Shown one piece after another: positions 40,301-44,236 of a stretch of 64,000 nucleotides of DNA (positions are counted from its first letter, which is position 1; each line of letters starts with the position of its first letter). The stretch spans positions 11,240,001 through 11,304,000 of the forward strand of contig BSBN01001482.1 of assembly GCA_027924645.1 (NCBI GenBank). The letters run 5' to 3'. The notes beneath the pieces are model-generated. The model did no database searches, was not told the origin of the DNA, and was given only the letters and a program-made list of their open reading frames with translations. This DNA is from Cunninghamia lanceolata (lineage: Eukaryota > Streptophyta > Pinopsida > Cupressales > Cupressaceae). Made by a program: the position numbers and the translations under genes.

Positions 40301-41922
40301 TATAGGAAAACACGTCAATTATATTTGCACAATGGTAATCAATTTTCCGATTAAAACATATATTCCCTCTTTCCACTCAACAATATTAAATACATTGTGA
40401 AGCACGAAAAGCTATAACTTAATGCATTATCAACATAATTTTCATTTCACAAGAACACAACGAAGTACAGAAAACGATTTAATGCAATTAATCACAGGAG
40501 TTGAACAACCTACTGGAAACACACAAACACATTTTACGGGTTTCCACACAACTCATAAATCCAGAATCAACCGATTCAGATTTAGGCTCGCAGGGCCACA
40601 CAAAATACCTCTCATAGCTCAAACTCGAGTGAGATAGAAATAAAAAATCAACATTTTTACCCAAGCCGATTGTCTCCAATTTATCACCATTGAGGAAAAT
40701 CTGCGCCTGCACACTCAATAAAACATCAGGTGTATTTGCACAACACAAGATAGCTGAAGTACAGTACATAACCACCAATGATGCAATATCCATAACTTGA
40801 TATCAAACAACATCTACTGAAAAGCATCTAACTCAAGCATGATTTAGATAAGCAAATGCATAGTAAATAAACAAAATGCTCAACTTGATGAATATATTAT
40901 ATATACATTATCACATATCATAATGAAAATAGTGAAGTTGAAACACTACAAAGTCTAAGCAGATAGAAATCCACACATATAAATCCAGGCACAGAATCCA
41001 TACACCTCAATGGCAATATAAGGCCCCATCAGAAAGTTTGGTACAAAAGCTCATAACATACGTGACCCAAAACAGACTGTCCAATCATTCAATATAAAAT
41101 ATAATATTAAAGATCAAATAGCACACAAGGCACACATGTTAGTGGCCATTACAAAAGGTAACAGAAATACTTGGATTTGGACAATCTTCAATCCCTTTAA
41201 TACAAATTCGCACTTAATTATTTTTCTCCAGTTAAATGAATCTGGGGTGAAGAAATGTGAGTAGAATCAGAAATCTTTGTTTGGGCTTTAAATGAAAACT
41301 TTCATGTTCCATGGAGCTTCAAATTGTTCAAATTCATGCTTTTGTTTCTGGAGGAACAATGGTTTCTGTTCTGGAATCTGATACATGGAAGTTCTCAAAG
41401 TTGGTAATCACCATAAGTTTTCATGCTGCCAGGTGTCTTGGATATTTTTGGGCTTTATACTCTGCAATTTATCAATAAAGAAACTTTACATGTAATGTTT
41501 ACTGCTGCTGTCGGATTCTTCTTCGTAGTAATTATCATTGCAGCCAATCCAAGTTACACCCACGAAGGATTTTTTCATATTAAAAAACTTTTGTGAAGTG
41601 TTCAAATTTCAATTAAATCAAATTTAGACAATATGGGTACTTGAAATGAGAAATGGAGGTTACTGTTCTATGAGTTTGTCAAAGTTTTGTTACCTTATAT
41701 GTTTAAACTATTTATGAGAATTTTGCAAAATTCATCACTATATATTTAACATATTTCTGAAGTGTATAAATATTTGGATGCAATGTGCAGTGGAGGGGGG
41801 GATCCGAACTGCTGGTGGAAGCAGGCGACCAAAGGCGCATCATACATTTGCCAATTAAAATGCAAGGAAAGGTATCAGGGGCAAAATTTGACAATGGAAG
41901 TCTTGTAATCACTCTGAAATAG
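1179..41922 (+). CDS. GET3d: GET3d-type chloroplast ATPase, seven exons, 445 aa
   Basis: Exons: 1179-1382, 5984-6130, 6258-6332, 6578-6774, 6880-7048, 7129-7542 and 41791-41922. All borders are GT-AG and all joins are in frame (one split codon, between exons 4 and 5). The 445-residue product has a Ser/Thr/Arg-rich leader without acidic residues up to about residue 41 (transit-peptide-like), a deviant Walker [10 protein letters not shown] (53-61), a switch-I-like DPTAEFLLG (85-93), YDG at 189-191, then VMDP and [11 protein letters not shown] in exon 6. The C-terminal tail from [14 protein letters not shown] on is the alpha-crystallin-like segment that marks the plastid GET3d branch (Arabidopsis At1g26090 class). 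Length matches that family. No CxxC zinc motif was seen. The family is related to the tail-anchored-protein chaperone GET3/ArsA; the plastid client is not known to me. Oddity: intron 6 is 34,248 bp, filled by a five-element transposon nest. Confidence 0.9.
1383..1923. other. GET3d intron 1, left host part
   Basis: AT-rich intron sequence without a credible reading frame. It begins with the donor of exon 1 and runs to the left edge of the inserted LTR structure at 1924. I see no RNA gene or conserved motif in it. Confidence 0.6.
1924..2537 (-). repeat. E1 left LTR (3' LTR, minus)
   Basis: On the minus strand it starts TGGCATAAACC at 2537 and ends CTGCATCA at 1924. It matches 5046-5627 in inverted orientation over nearly its full length, including the gccaaaaact block and the tccatataatac stretch, with scattered substitutions and small indels. 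It is preceded on the minus strand by a polypurine tract. Confidence 0.7.
2549..2771 (-). pseudogene. C-terminal ORF end of E1
   Basis: Minus-strand frame ending ...[11 protein letters not shown] with a stop at 2551-2549, immediately before the polypurine tract and LTR. When the E2 insertion and one copy of its CCTTT duplication are set aside, this frame is continuous with the one at 4493-4335. It contains [17 protein letters not shown] do not recognise the domain; it is not reverse transcriptase, integrase or a chromodomain. Confidence 0.5.
2777..4329 (-). mobile_element. LTR fragment element E2 with 280-bp inverted ends, inserted in E1
   Basis: Ends are TGTAATGTCCCC (2777) and GGGGACATTACA (4329), with a perfect 5-bp duplication CCTTT at 2772-2776 and 4330-4334. 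The terminal arms 2777-3056 and 4050-4329 are inverted copies of each other (280 bp each). On the minus strand 4329-3178 looks like a whole LTR (TG...CA, about 1152 bp), followed after one base by an initiator-Met tRNA primer site at 3176-3163 and about 100 bp of leader. The leader is then capped by the inverted copy of the first 280 bp of the LTR. It carries no protein-coding capacity. It is clearly integrase-inserted (TG/CA plus 5-bp duplication) but from an abnormal DNA with two U3 ends. Confidence 0.65.
3163..3176 (-). other. Primer-binding site of E2 (initiator-Met type)
   Basis: The minus strand reads TGGTATCAGAGCCA, the classical complement of the 3' end of plant initiator tRNA-Met. 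It starts one base after the LTR's terminal CA (3179-3178). Confidence 0.75.
4335..5012 (-). pseudogene. Ty3/gypsy retropepsin fragment of E1
   Basis: Minus-strand frame beginning near 5012 with [20 protein letters not shown] and later [10 protein letters not shown]. This is the retropepsin fold of Ty3/gypsy polyproteins, with DVG replacing the usual DSG/DTG at the active site. The same region of element B at 30.1 kb reads [19 protein letters not shown], so the two are related. The upstream gag is missing, cut off by the right LTR copy at 5045. A coding frame resumes after the stop at 4494, runs to about 4335 and continues past element E2 in the same frame. Confidence 0.7.
5046..5627 (+). repeat. 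E1 right LTR copy (plus, inverted relative to the left one)
   Basis: Starts TGGCATAAACC directly against the truncated retropepsin frame and ends CTGCATCA at 5627. No primer-binding site follows at 5628. The junction with the interior is therefore an LTR 5' end placed inside coding sequence, not a normal LTR/leader junction. Confidence 0.65.
5628..5983. other. GET3d intron 1, right host part
   Basis: Intron sequence between the E1 right edge and the exon 2 acceptor (ttatgcag, ending 5983). No gene or repeat recognised. A pyrimidine-rich tract is only weakly developed before the acceptor. Confidence 0.6.
5984..7542 (+). CDS. GET3d: GET3d exons 2-6 block (with four short introns)
   Basis: Exon 2 (5984-6130, residues 69-117) follows a tatgcag acceptor and carries [17 protein letters not shown]. 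Exon 3 (6258-6332, 25 codons) starts [13 protein letters not shown] and is easy to miss. Exon 4 (6578-6774) starts [15 protein letters not shown] and ends inside an Arg codon (AG|A). Exon 5 (6880-7048) carries [19 protein letters not shown]. Exon 6 (7129-7542, 138 codons) carries [19 protein letters not shown] and [15 protein letters not shown], ending at the donor AA|GTAGGA. The introns between them are 127, 245, 105 and 80 bp, a normal compact arrangement in contrast to introns 1 and 6. Confidence 0.9.
7543..7999. other. GET3d intron 6, left host remnant plus AAAGG duplication copy
   Basis: This is 452 bp of AT-rich intron followed by AAAGG (7995-7999), the left copy of the D1 target duplication. 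Together with 41159-41790 it rebuilds an ancestral intron of about 1.09 kb. No gene seen. Confidence 0.7.
8225..9330. repeat. Degenerate ~80-bp tandem array in D1 with a 271-bp higher-order duplication
   Basis: Units repeat the core gatttgcagctcctgcaaat followed by tgcaagc, a TTGATTC-like step, CAAACCTAACA and GGAACTTCGGAGCTC. Four to five units per kilobase are well preserved between 8500 and 9110, and more diverged ones flank them. A 271-bp block (8472-8742) is repeated from 8743. Several overlapping small frames on both strands arise from this array and are not genes. Confidence 0.8.
9331..11434. other. D1 LTR body, no gene
   Basis: Noncoding sequence of the solo LTR with loose direct repeats around 10080-10480 (variants of atcacatcaatacac, acacatgagggt and ctaccaacactatcaatg). 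Small frames such as 10657-11103 (minus) show no recognisable domain and I do not call them. Confidence 0.55.
11435..11606. repeat. ~172-bp tandem repeat, copy 1 (left of element B)
   Basis: Runs from gccaaagaaacaaacctcc to tttttcccatgtaa. Copies 2 and 3 lie at 39684-39854 and 39855-40027 on the other side of element B, so the array was contiguous before B inserted at the copy 1/copy 2 border. The TGTAA at 11602-11606 is B's target duplication. Confidence 0.85.
11607..11909 (+). repeat. B 5' LTR, first part
   Basis: Starts TGGTGCAGTAGCGCCCC right after TGTAA and matches 33477-33760. It carries an extra 19 bp (a duplicated ctcccagcc step) relative to the 3' LTR. It ends ...aatacagtag, where C1 begins. 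Confidence 0.88.
12211..12262. repeat. AT-rich hairpin in C1
   Basis: Arms 12211-12234 (atattgaaaaatatttaaag...) and 12239-12262 are inverted copies around a 4-base centre, with a few mismatches. Homologous hairpins occur twice in C2 (37462-37534 and 39021-39079), so this is a conserved part of the family and not chance AT richness. A partial, worn copy lies near 23688-23716. Confidence 0.7.
12314..12690 (+). repeat. A 5' LTR
   Basis: TGTTAGGAGTAC...GCAGTAAACA. It contains a perfect 19-bp hairpin (CGACGGTT-AGC-AACCGTCG, 12435-12453) just before a TATA-like ctatatatg (12461-12469). Confidence 0.95.
12693..12708 (+). other. Primer-binding site of A (tRNA-Asp-like)
   Basis: TTGGCGCCGTTGCC begins two bases after the LTR end. 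TGGCGCCGTTGCC matches the complement of the tRNA-Asp(GTC) 3' end used by Athila-type elements. The match stops after about 13 bases (then taag). Confidence 0.7.
12750..13184 (+). CDS. A leader ORF 1 (charged, coiled-coil-like)
   Basis: 144 codons from ATG at 12750, starting [15 protein letters not shown]. It is extremely rich in Glu, Arg and Gln, with heptad-like runs (residues 105-140), so probably coiled coil. It is followed by leader ORF 2 in another frame. In Ogre/Tat-type elements an extra ORF can precede gag; whether this is such an ORF or the broken N-terminus of gag cannot be settled here. Confidence 0.55.
   Translation: MGQPVDTDEEVRDRKHVEEIIQEIQEEREGSDREENEPRSREDEVTQELVKLWLLSVGQYVRDESIRREVPQEVILENLHVNSEVDNLLDRIPRLLARNLIAFQDIREEREREVRRQQILRRYEERLKQEEEERDGDRRRTPHN
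13204..13635 (+). CDS. A leader ORF 2, likely N-terminal part of gag
   Basis: 143 codons, charged ([20 protein letters not shown] near its start). It is in the same frame as the gag ORF at 13693 and separated from it by one TGA (13633). GAA TGA GAT would be GAA CGA GAT before a CpG transition, so the two were probably one frame. No domain recognised. Confidence 0.5.
   Translation: MPIQLNKDKNKLPVAHATPEEIVRRSLRLKEQEEWRKRLKQIVEKENEQHEEVDQGGDEHSFRTPITNRGKENNLTEELENSIRQIVALSISDERPRNRGPELETPAQRENQGELEVTRSVEDTETESGKEPYVAGSVRKTPE
13693..14853 (+). CDS. A gag: capsid with four zinc knuckles
   Basis: 386 codons. The retrotransposon-gag capsid region is at residues 15-165 ([43 protein letters not shown]). 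A basic/acidic linker is followed by four CCHC knuckles: [43 protein letters not shown] and [14 protein letters not shown]. Most plant gags have one or two knuckles, so four is notable. It ends RAQ-TAG; the protease frame continues directly in the same frame, so the TAG (14851) is either a readthrough stop or a CAG-to-TAG mutation. Confidence 0.85.
   Translation: MVTPPTSERQKLPKFMGNGSEDPVRHCKTCETIWVANGQEDEDYWVKAFPATLRGIAIDWYTDLGATQKASWDELRKAFEDEFKLLRDDNEIVAEIYNTKQGKNENVRAYNRRLKELLGKLETQPADGLKKRWFIEGLVSSLRKKMKVVPPSSYAEAYNRAMDIESKNKTSSQSKRRTKDDDSTGDDSSENELKTIRALRRDMIRMMKEMKTDKEMTRESRELWCTECNGEGHIKANCPRKLFCDICQVMGHSIKECPFNLKARSTQVLFTQGESSTLLTTPPKPQNSPNASPGGYRNNRRFNNNSPRNRLQYDSKGRPMIQCRQCNEWGHFARECPSNNQNTVNALCKWCGPGDHEEKDCPKQKGVNLINLKEDEEEILAITRAQ
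14854..15786 (+). CDS. A protease (retropepsin)
   Basis: Same frame as gag, open from 14854; the first ATG is at 14926. The retropepsin core is [20 protein letters not shown] (DDG active site) with the flap region [15 protein letters not shown] and the closing ALLGRGWL. The 3' end has an acidic linker ([10 protein letters not shown]). It ends with TGA at 15784 and overlaps the RT frame by 40 bp, which implies frameshifting or an indel between protease and RT. Confidence 0.85.
   Translation, partial: KKATYPDPRTEKERLREARKEVEAAMKTERRNSDKKATATLRSESDKNITSQVLQATIPIKLADLLQSLPQLKVAISKVMEDNSHKDQNLTTEDVIVEPPPTGEQVLDPRLLAIDTGKKPAIVRMEILGRNLTNTIVDDGSGVNVLPKATWKSLGKPTLWPQNFQLVGADQHGIKALGVLMAQKVRIGTQQFLLNFVVITTQNASYDALLGRGWLIAPKANHNWKKNTLSIENGRRKFVIDLKTQTVSEELASDSDSDGEDSTESGKGPMEPDDEGVLKLQDAQKMRQIHSAGYSIGRWKTTSFFHHSAT
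15747..18362 (+). CDS. A reverse transcriptase, RNase H and integrase
   Basis: 871 codons. [43 protein letters not shown] and the catalytic box FFDDW (residues 305-309), a variant of YxDD close to the FMDDF of Athila elements. RNase [17 protein letters not shown] and FYVDHQAL. Integrase: zinc finger H-x3-H...C-x2-C ([17 protein letters not shown]), core with [18 protein letters not shown] and [14 protein letters not shown] (D, D, E). The frame is cut by TAG at 18360; integrase continues beyond it in the same frame. Otherwise it is undamaged. Confidence 0.92.
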   Translation: MEDYEFFPPQCNMISIKEIGENSGTTNEQKDDCETLERTSEKGKEVTHMFPAVYGEYKEGNAEVDSTPAHQFEPEKKIMYEEPVTKKVNLGEGSNPKIILAGDDWNPVLKAAAFRIFLEYKDVFAWTYKDLKGIPPELCVHRIPLIPGARPVRKRPYRMNKNYAAKVQEEIEKMLEAGIIFKLETSEWVSPIVISLKKEGGQIRICVDFKCLNAVTIKDPFPIPFTDSILEEVAGHEIYSFMDGFSGYNQISIAEEDKLKTTFVIENGVYAYNRMPFGLCNALATFQRIILHIFDKMSVGNFKAFFDDWSIYSNQQTHLKALTECMERCRAARLALNSKKCRFMVSQGKLLGHIVCQAGLKADPDKIRVIVEMEAPGDVTGVKSFLGHVGYYRRFIKNFAQVSHPLDMLTRKGVQFVWLEEQQKAFEELKTRLISAPILAYPNWDKEFHVHVDASNFAIGATLAQVGSHGLDHPVYFASRLLSKAERNYSTTEREALGMVYSVQKFRHYLLATPFTFYVDHQALMYLVNKPIIQGRISRWLLLLQEFTFTIIVRPGKSHVIADQLSRIKSGEPGDGVNEDFPDAHLFHIAALPPWYEKIGEYLSTSTFPPEMSTSERRKIALKSKTFQLINGLLYKMGPDQILRRCVMEEEIRGVLAEAHEGLAGGHMGPDATARKVLLAGLWWPTLHRCPRVVIQCDTCQRVGKPLKRDHMPLWPSQPQELFERWGLDFVGPLKVSQLHRCRYIIVATEYLTKWAEAKALEDNTALSTTKFLYEQIVTRYGIPIQLTSDRGGHFINHVIRLMTTEFKILHTLSSPYYPRANGQVESTNKVLVSVIHKSCGIKGSDWEERLPAVLWAYRTTYKVTTGHTPF
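18363..19052 (+). CDS. A integrase C-terminal part after the TAG
   Basis: Same frame as the 871-codon [17 protein letters not shown] directly continues the integrase, followed by [31 protein letters not shown] C-terminal domain residues and GSKLKIYKE. After about residue 140 the sequence becomes low-similarity and Lys/Thr-rich. That part overlaps the next ORF and is probably not meaningful in this frame. Confidence 0.75.
   Translation: MMYGQEAVVPAEYLVPSLRIAVENRLGDTESLEERLFQLNKLNEKRILAQWSTEIMQKRRKYWHDKHLRKMEFQLGQIVLKYNGRNEIKPGKFKVRWLGPFRIWELMDNGAIKLDNLDGSPINEAVNGSKLKIYKERKRETIQINMLGFALTNHGVKEERGKQHEETETKLTEWYLQVLSLNQSRDSLHQNQCGWKPVRAKLTKTMVVNGLIKTTQKKRKKRKKTGITG
18881..19570 (+). CDS. A small ORF after integrase, unknown
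   Basis: 229 codons in a different frame, overlapping the end of the previous ORF by 172 bp. It has an acidic stretch ([14 protein letters not shown]), a Trp-rich middle ([35 protein letters not shown]) and three Cys in CCSNDCL. I do not recognise it. The position after integrase is where Athila/Tat-type elements carry extra ORFs. It is undamaged over 690 bp in an element that has acquired stops, which suggests recent coding use. Confidence 0.6.
   Translation: MVFASTQFEPVTGFFAPKPVRMEAREGQIDEDYGGKWINKNYPEEEKEEEENWNNWIKECNQVRDRFEFLLPKEVRDPPRRKYLAEAMFIVERSPYSDEVWELRRKNWPIGLPHIQLPRSRLWKAKYRCRNVNVKMNGDGKTFQWVQEPMGWKLAWVRDQSTIFDRIWELEEVDKCCSNDCLRQKGYINCIFRQLTEIEILENWEDKWEMAKFEKSGIDKSGKGKSKIE
19600..20120. 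repeat. CCGTACGG motif array
   Basis: About 22 copies of (G/A)CCGTACGG or one-base variants (ccgtacga, ccgtacaa, ccatacag) spaced about 15-35 bp apart, between the post-integrase ORF and the large 3' ORF. The motif is a perfect palindrome with two CpGs. The intervening sequence differs from copy to copy (ttttgcagagaa, ggagttggagaga and others), so the motif itself is conserved. Possible roles are an internal promoter, binding array or insulator. Small frames across it on both strands are artefacts of the repeat. Confidence 0.85.
20180..22624 (+). pseudogene. A large 3' ORF (transposon-encoded, three internal TAGs)
   Basis: One frame of 815 codons from ATG at 20180 to TAG at 22622, broken only by TAG at 20921, 21665 and 22430. 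N-terminal basic region ([13 protein letters not shown]), then a conserved-looking domain with [31 protein letters not shown] and [14 protein letters not shown]. After the first [23 protein letters not shown] and CTQVPSL, then a Ser/Pro-rich linker and a C-terminal coiled coil ([20 protein letters not shown]). It resembles the plant-transposon-protein ORFs found downstream of integrase in Athila/Tat-type elements. Function unknown. Confidence 0.7.
22665..22683 (+). other. Polypurine tract of A
   Basis: ttttttggggggga followed by tga and the 3' LTR's TGTTAGG at 22684. It is the expected primer for plus-strand synthesis. Confidence 0.8.
22684..23060 (+). repeat. A 3' LTR
   Basis: 377 bp, five substitutions from the 5' LTR. 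The hairpin is at 22805-22823. Followed by GTCAC (23061-23065). Confidence 0.95.
23090..25680. repeat. Dispersed GGCGCC-type motif array in C1
   Basis: About 30 copies of GCGCC, most as (T/A)GGCGCC(T/C)T or TGCGCCTT, in otherwise non-repetitive AT-rich sequence. They are spaced irregularly, mostly 30-120 bp. The flanking bases vary, so this is not a simple tandem array. GGCGCC is its own reverse complement and CpG-containing. It could be a protein-binding or methylation-target array; no function is shown by the sequence. Confidence 0.75.
26704..26711 (+). promoter_or_regulatory. TATA box of the C1 LTR
   Basis: gagcactatataaaggccttg fits a plant TATA box. The homologous place in C2 (35584-35590, minus) also has tatataa, which supports a real LTR promoter and a U3-R border shortly downstream. 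Confidence 0.6.
27554..28750 (+). repeat. B 5' LTR, second part
   Basis: Resumes ttgtgcaattag after C1 and its AGTAG copy, and ends ctctgcatca. It is matched by 33761-34706 and 39409-39678. The stretch 27957-28700 is dense in TGTACAT/ATGTACA and GTATATCGC repeats, probably U3 control motifs. The small overlapping frames here are not genes. Confidence 0.88.
28754..28765 (+). other. Primer-binding site of B (initiator-Met type)
   Basis: TGGTATCAGAGC three bases after the LTR end. It is complementary to the 3' end of initiator tRNA-Met, the usual primer of plant chromoviruses. Confidence 0.85.
28803..29861 (+). pseudogene. B gag (capsid and one zinc knuckle), broken
   Basis: The ATG at 28803 opens 264 codons: a coiled-coil-like start ([20 protein letters not shown]) and a capsid region with [12 protein letters not shown] and [19 protein letters not shown] at 29595 interrupts, then an Arg/Gly/Gln-rich basic stretch, a TGA at 29805 and the knuckle [15 protein letters not shown] follow in the same frame, ending with TAA at 29859. 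The capsid packages element RNA in related chromoviruses. These stops make the copy non-functional. Confidence 0.8.
29871..31256 (+). pseudogene. B protease and reverse transcriptase, broken
   Basis: In the gag frame. The retropepsin active site [10 protein letters not shown] is at about 30106-30135 and [10 protein letters not shown] follows. RT follows with a TAG at 30777, then [19 protein letters not shown], a TGA at 31038 (at a position where the family has Trp), [20 protein letters not shown] and the catalytic YLDD (about 31177-31188). A frameshift of the two-base-loss type near 31230 moves the frame by one and ends it at 31256. It continues in another frame from 31257. Confidence 0.85.
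31257..33510 (+). pseudogene. B RNase H, integrase and chromodomain
   Basis: After the frameshift the frame carries TAGs at 31333 and 31570, then runs open from 31573 to 33510. Domains: RNase H ([27 protein letters not shown]); the integrase zinc finger with H...H...CVIC; the catalytic core with [20 protein letters not shown] and [17 protein letters not shown] (D, D, E); and a C-terminal chromodomain ([17 protein letters not shown]). Chromodomains guide chromovirus integration to particular chromatin. The frame overruns into the 3' LTR (33477 on), common in this group. Confidence 0.88.
33477..34706 (+). repeat. B 3' LTR, first part
   Basis: Starts TGGTGCAGGAGCACCCC after a short purine tract (ggggag) and ends at the CGATG duplication of C2. 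It closely matches the 5' LTR, with scattered substitutions and the 19-bp absence noted there. Confidence 0.88.
36500..38980. repeat. GCCGCCC...GGGCGGG motif array in C2
   Basis: Repeated pairs of a single GGGCGGGTTT(G/A)(G/A)AGG and a GAGGCCGCCCAGGTAGGGCGGG hairpin-like module, alternating every about 80-150 bp in AT-rich sequence, at least ten modules. The GCCGCCC/GGGCGG halves can pair. It occupies the same part of the LTR as the GGCGCC array does in C1. Confidence 0.75.
37462..37534. repeat. AT-rich hairpin in C2, copy 1
   Basis: Starts ggaagtatattga and ends tcaatatacttcc, followed by aggatgtttgaga and tctagattttggaggatcc. The same block recurs at 39021-39079, and a relative is in C1 (12211-12262). 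Confidence 0.7.
39021..39079. repeat. AT-rich hairpin in C2, copy 2
   Basis: Same arms as at 37462-37534 with a shorter centre, and the same downstream block (aggatgtttgagatagg...). Two copies 1.5 kb apart inside one LTR point to an internal duplication of the module with the motif array between them. Confidence 0.7.
39409..39678 (+). repeat. B 3' LTR, second part
   Basis: Resumes accggtagaagcggtgagag after C2 and ends tttgcatca at 39678, just before TGTAA. It matches 28480-28750 of the 5' LTR. Confidence 0.88.
39684..40027. repeat. ~172-bp tandem repeat, copies 2 and 3 (right of element B)
   Basis: Copies at 39684-39854 and 39855-40027, each starting gccaagcaaacaa and ending tttttcccatataa. 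They are near-identical to 11435-11606. This confirms that 11607-39678 is one inserted block. Confidence 0.85.
40028..41158. other. D1 right part and AAAGG duplication, no gene
   Basis: AT-rich noncoding LTR sequence, including a CT-rich tract at about 40114-40136, ending in CATTACA and the AAAGG copy (41154-41158). No coding frame or RNA gene recognised. Confidence 0.55.
41159..41790. other. GET3d intron 6, right host remnant
   Basis: Intron sequence from the D1 duplication to the exon 7 acceptor (gtgcag, ending 41790). No gene or repeat recognised. Confidence 0.65.
41791..41922 (+). CDS. GET3d: GET3d exon 7: last coding exon, alpha-crystallin-like tail
   Basis: After the acceptor atgtgcag (41783-41790) the frame reads 43 codons to TAG at 41920-41922. 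It includes [21 protein letters not shown] and the ending SLVITLK. This is the expected C-terminal strand-rich segment of GET3d proteins, and its phase (0) matches the exon 6 donor at 7543. No alternative copy of this segment was seen between 7543 and 41790. Without it exon 6 would run into intron and stop, so the join is well supported although the distance is 34.2 kb. Confidence 0.88.
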   Translation, partial: WRGGSELLVEAGDQRRIIHLPIKMQGKVSGAKFDNGSLVITLK

Positions 41923-44230
41923 ATCTGAGACAAATGCTTGATAATGTGTTGCTAACTCACTAGGGAAGACTGAAAAGAATCTGATTCTGGTAAAAAATAT
42001 CGAGGTCTATTTCCCAGTCTGACTTTTGTTTTCTTCCTCGACCTTAATTTCATAAAAAGCATTCTTTGTTCTCATGCCATTCTTTTCCGTTACCAGCCTA
42101 GTACTCGATAGACAGCAAGTTGTCTAGAATTTGTCCCCTGGCAAATGTTTTTGTGGCTGCAGGAGTTTTTCAGTGATTATCTGTCCAAGACTTTTGCAGG
42201 TTATTGCATTTTGCTTTAACACTGCCATATATTCAATTTGATAAACAACACATTACATTTAATATTGTTATAAATAATTCTACAAATGATTTCAATGCCC
42301 TGTTATTGAAAATGATGATCCACAATTAGAACTGAAAATGTATACTTGATCAACAACATTAAATGTGCATTGTAAACATGTGCAACAAACTGAATCTCTC
42401 CCTTGTTAAAACTGGCATTGTGGTCATCAACATATATAGATCAACTATATATGAGGCACAAAGCTTCTGCAGGGACATGCACTAGAAACTTTTCAGGAAA
42501 AACTGAAGCAGTTTGACTACATTCTCATTTCTGATATAAGCTTTATAAGGCTAAAATTATTGAATCTGATATATCATATATGATTTTTGTTTGAAGCATT
42601 CTCTCAATAGAAACCAATTTGGTGCTCTCTTCATTAATGTTGTTGGTGACTTAGTTTCTACTCGTCAAGGACATAACAATGTATGTGGGAAAATCAATAC
42701 AGAAGTGCTTTCTGGCAAAGCTTTGAAATGGCTGTCAGGTCACACAATTTTCCACCAAGAAGCTAGTGACCCAGGACAAGTCACTGACCATCAAATTTTG
42801 TTGAGCGACAGGAATGTAGAACCAACAATAGAGGAGGAGAACCTTCTCATGTCTTAGACAGATACCTTTCTAGCTCTCGAAGAATAAAACACTTTTCAAT
42901 TCTCAATTCATTTCTATTTAAATCAGAAATGGCCGTGTTGCATAGTTAGCATATGCTGAATTTGTTAAGCTTGCCAATTGCACATACTGATGAAAAGAGA
43001 AGTTGATGTCAAGTGTCCGTTGAACCTAATGATGATCAAGTAGAGGCTAAAATTTTCCAATGCATTGAAGGACAGGCTATATTGGCATCATGTCTATAAC
43101 TAGGAGAAAATATAATTAGATGCCCCTTAAGGTGGTATGGACTTTAACAATGCATAAAAGGTAACGTCAGACATTGGTGACATTGATTGACATGATTTCA
43201 CCTTCCCTACAATATCTAGAGTCAAATCTTTAAATGACCTTTCAATCTCCCCTAGATTTTCATTTGAACGCTATAAAATGATGATAGAAAATACGCGTCA
43301 AAATAAAAAACCAAGAAGAATAGCGCCTTCACCCAAAACCTTTGTTAACACAGTTTACTGAAAACAACAAATGTTGCATTAACGTATGGCTCCTCTTACA
43401 CTTCATTTTGTGTTAAAAACTATATGAATTTTTTCTTGCCATTTTTTCTCTATCATAGATATTCAAATCAATTGTATAAACTACAAAGATACTCATAAAT
43501 ATTGTGTTATTATGCATTTTAGCCTTTTAGGTCATAGAATAAAATCTATGGTCAATTGAAATCATACTTCCAAGCTTACAACTAAAATTGTCTAATGGTT
43601 GCATATTTGTTGAGTATGCATGTTACTCTTTGTAAACTAACTAAACATCCTAGTAATTATTTTTAAAAAGTCATTTCCAACTTCTAGTGTGTTATTGTTG
43701 TCAATTATAAATTATGACACCATAAAAAATTTCAAACACAATTTATTTCTGTTTAGAAGATGGCATCTCATAATAGATATTCGATATTTTGATAGGTAAG
43801 TGAGGGTTCTATTAGAGGCTTCTTTCATGGAAATACTATATGATGATATACAAGCTACAACCAAAGATGGCATCAACGTGTTAGACAAAAATTGAGCACT
43901 TCTAACCTAGAAGTCTAAAGGCAGTTAAAAACAAACAGACTTGCCAAAAAGATCCCAATAGATAAAACCAAAAAAGAAGAAGGAACAAGCCCTCTAATGA
44001 TAGAACAAAAAGAGCTTAATAACAATATGGGCTTTCTCATCCTTGCAAGACCCCAAGCTAATTGTAGAATCTCCACTCCACCACCTCATGCTTGCCCAAC
44101 TGCAAACACAATTGAACTCCTAGAGTCATCCCCTTGAACTAATTGTTTCTCGTGCAAGGTATCCTCTTGATAGTAAAATTGGACTCTAGGAAAACACCAC
44201 CTAAAGATGTCATCCAACTGTTCGAGAAAT
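41923..44230. other. GET3d 3' UTR and intergenic sequence
   Basis: AT-rich. The first few hundred bases must hold the 3' UTR of GET3d, but no polyadenylation signal stands out. An open frame at 42591-42857 (88 codons, with HTIFHQEASDPGQVTDHQIL) is of ordinary codon make-up but matches no family I know. I leave it uncalled. Confidence 0.4.
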
Positions 44231-44236
44231 TGGACT

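Larger units (their letters stand above)
8000..41153. mobile_element. Solo LTR D1 (about 5.1 kb without nested elements)
   Basis: Begins TGTAATGCCCC at 8000 and ends GGCCATTACA at 41153, so the termini TGTAATG/CATTACA are inverted copies. It is flanked by AAAGG at 7995-7999 and 41154-41158. Subtracting element B (11607-39678 plus its 5-bp duplication) leaves 5,077 bp with no credible retroelement frame, so it is best read as a solo LTR of a very-long-LTR family. The same head occurs at 45780 (D2), and both share the block aaagccct-ttttt near their right parts (about 40045 and 49028). Orientation is not certain. The right end was found by looking for the terminus plus duplication, so it is an inference. 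Confidence 0.65.

Noticed and set aside
8000..41153. D1 as a DNA transposon because of its TGTAATG/CATTACA inverted ends
   Set aside because: The 5-bp duplication and TG/CA ends fit LTR integration, and short inverted ends are normal for LTRs. No transposase is seen.
42591..42857. 88-codon frame after GET3d
   Set aside because: Open and of normal composition but without any recognised motif, partner exon or splice context. It was described inside the intergenic entry and not called a gene.
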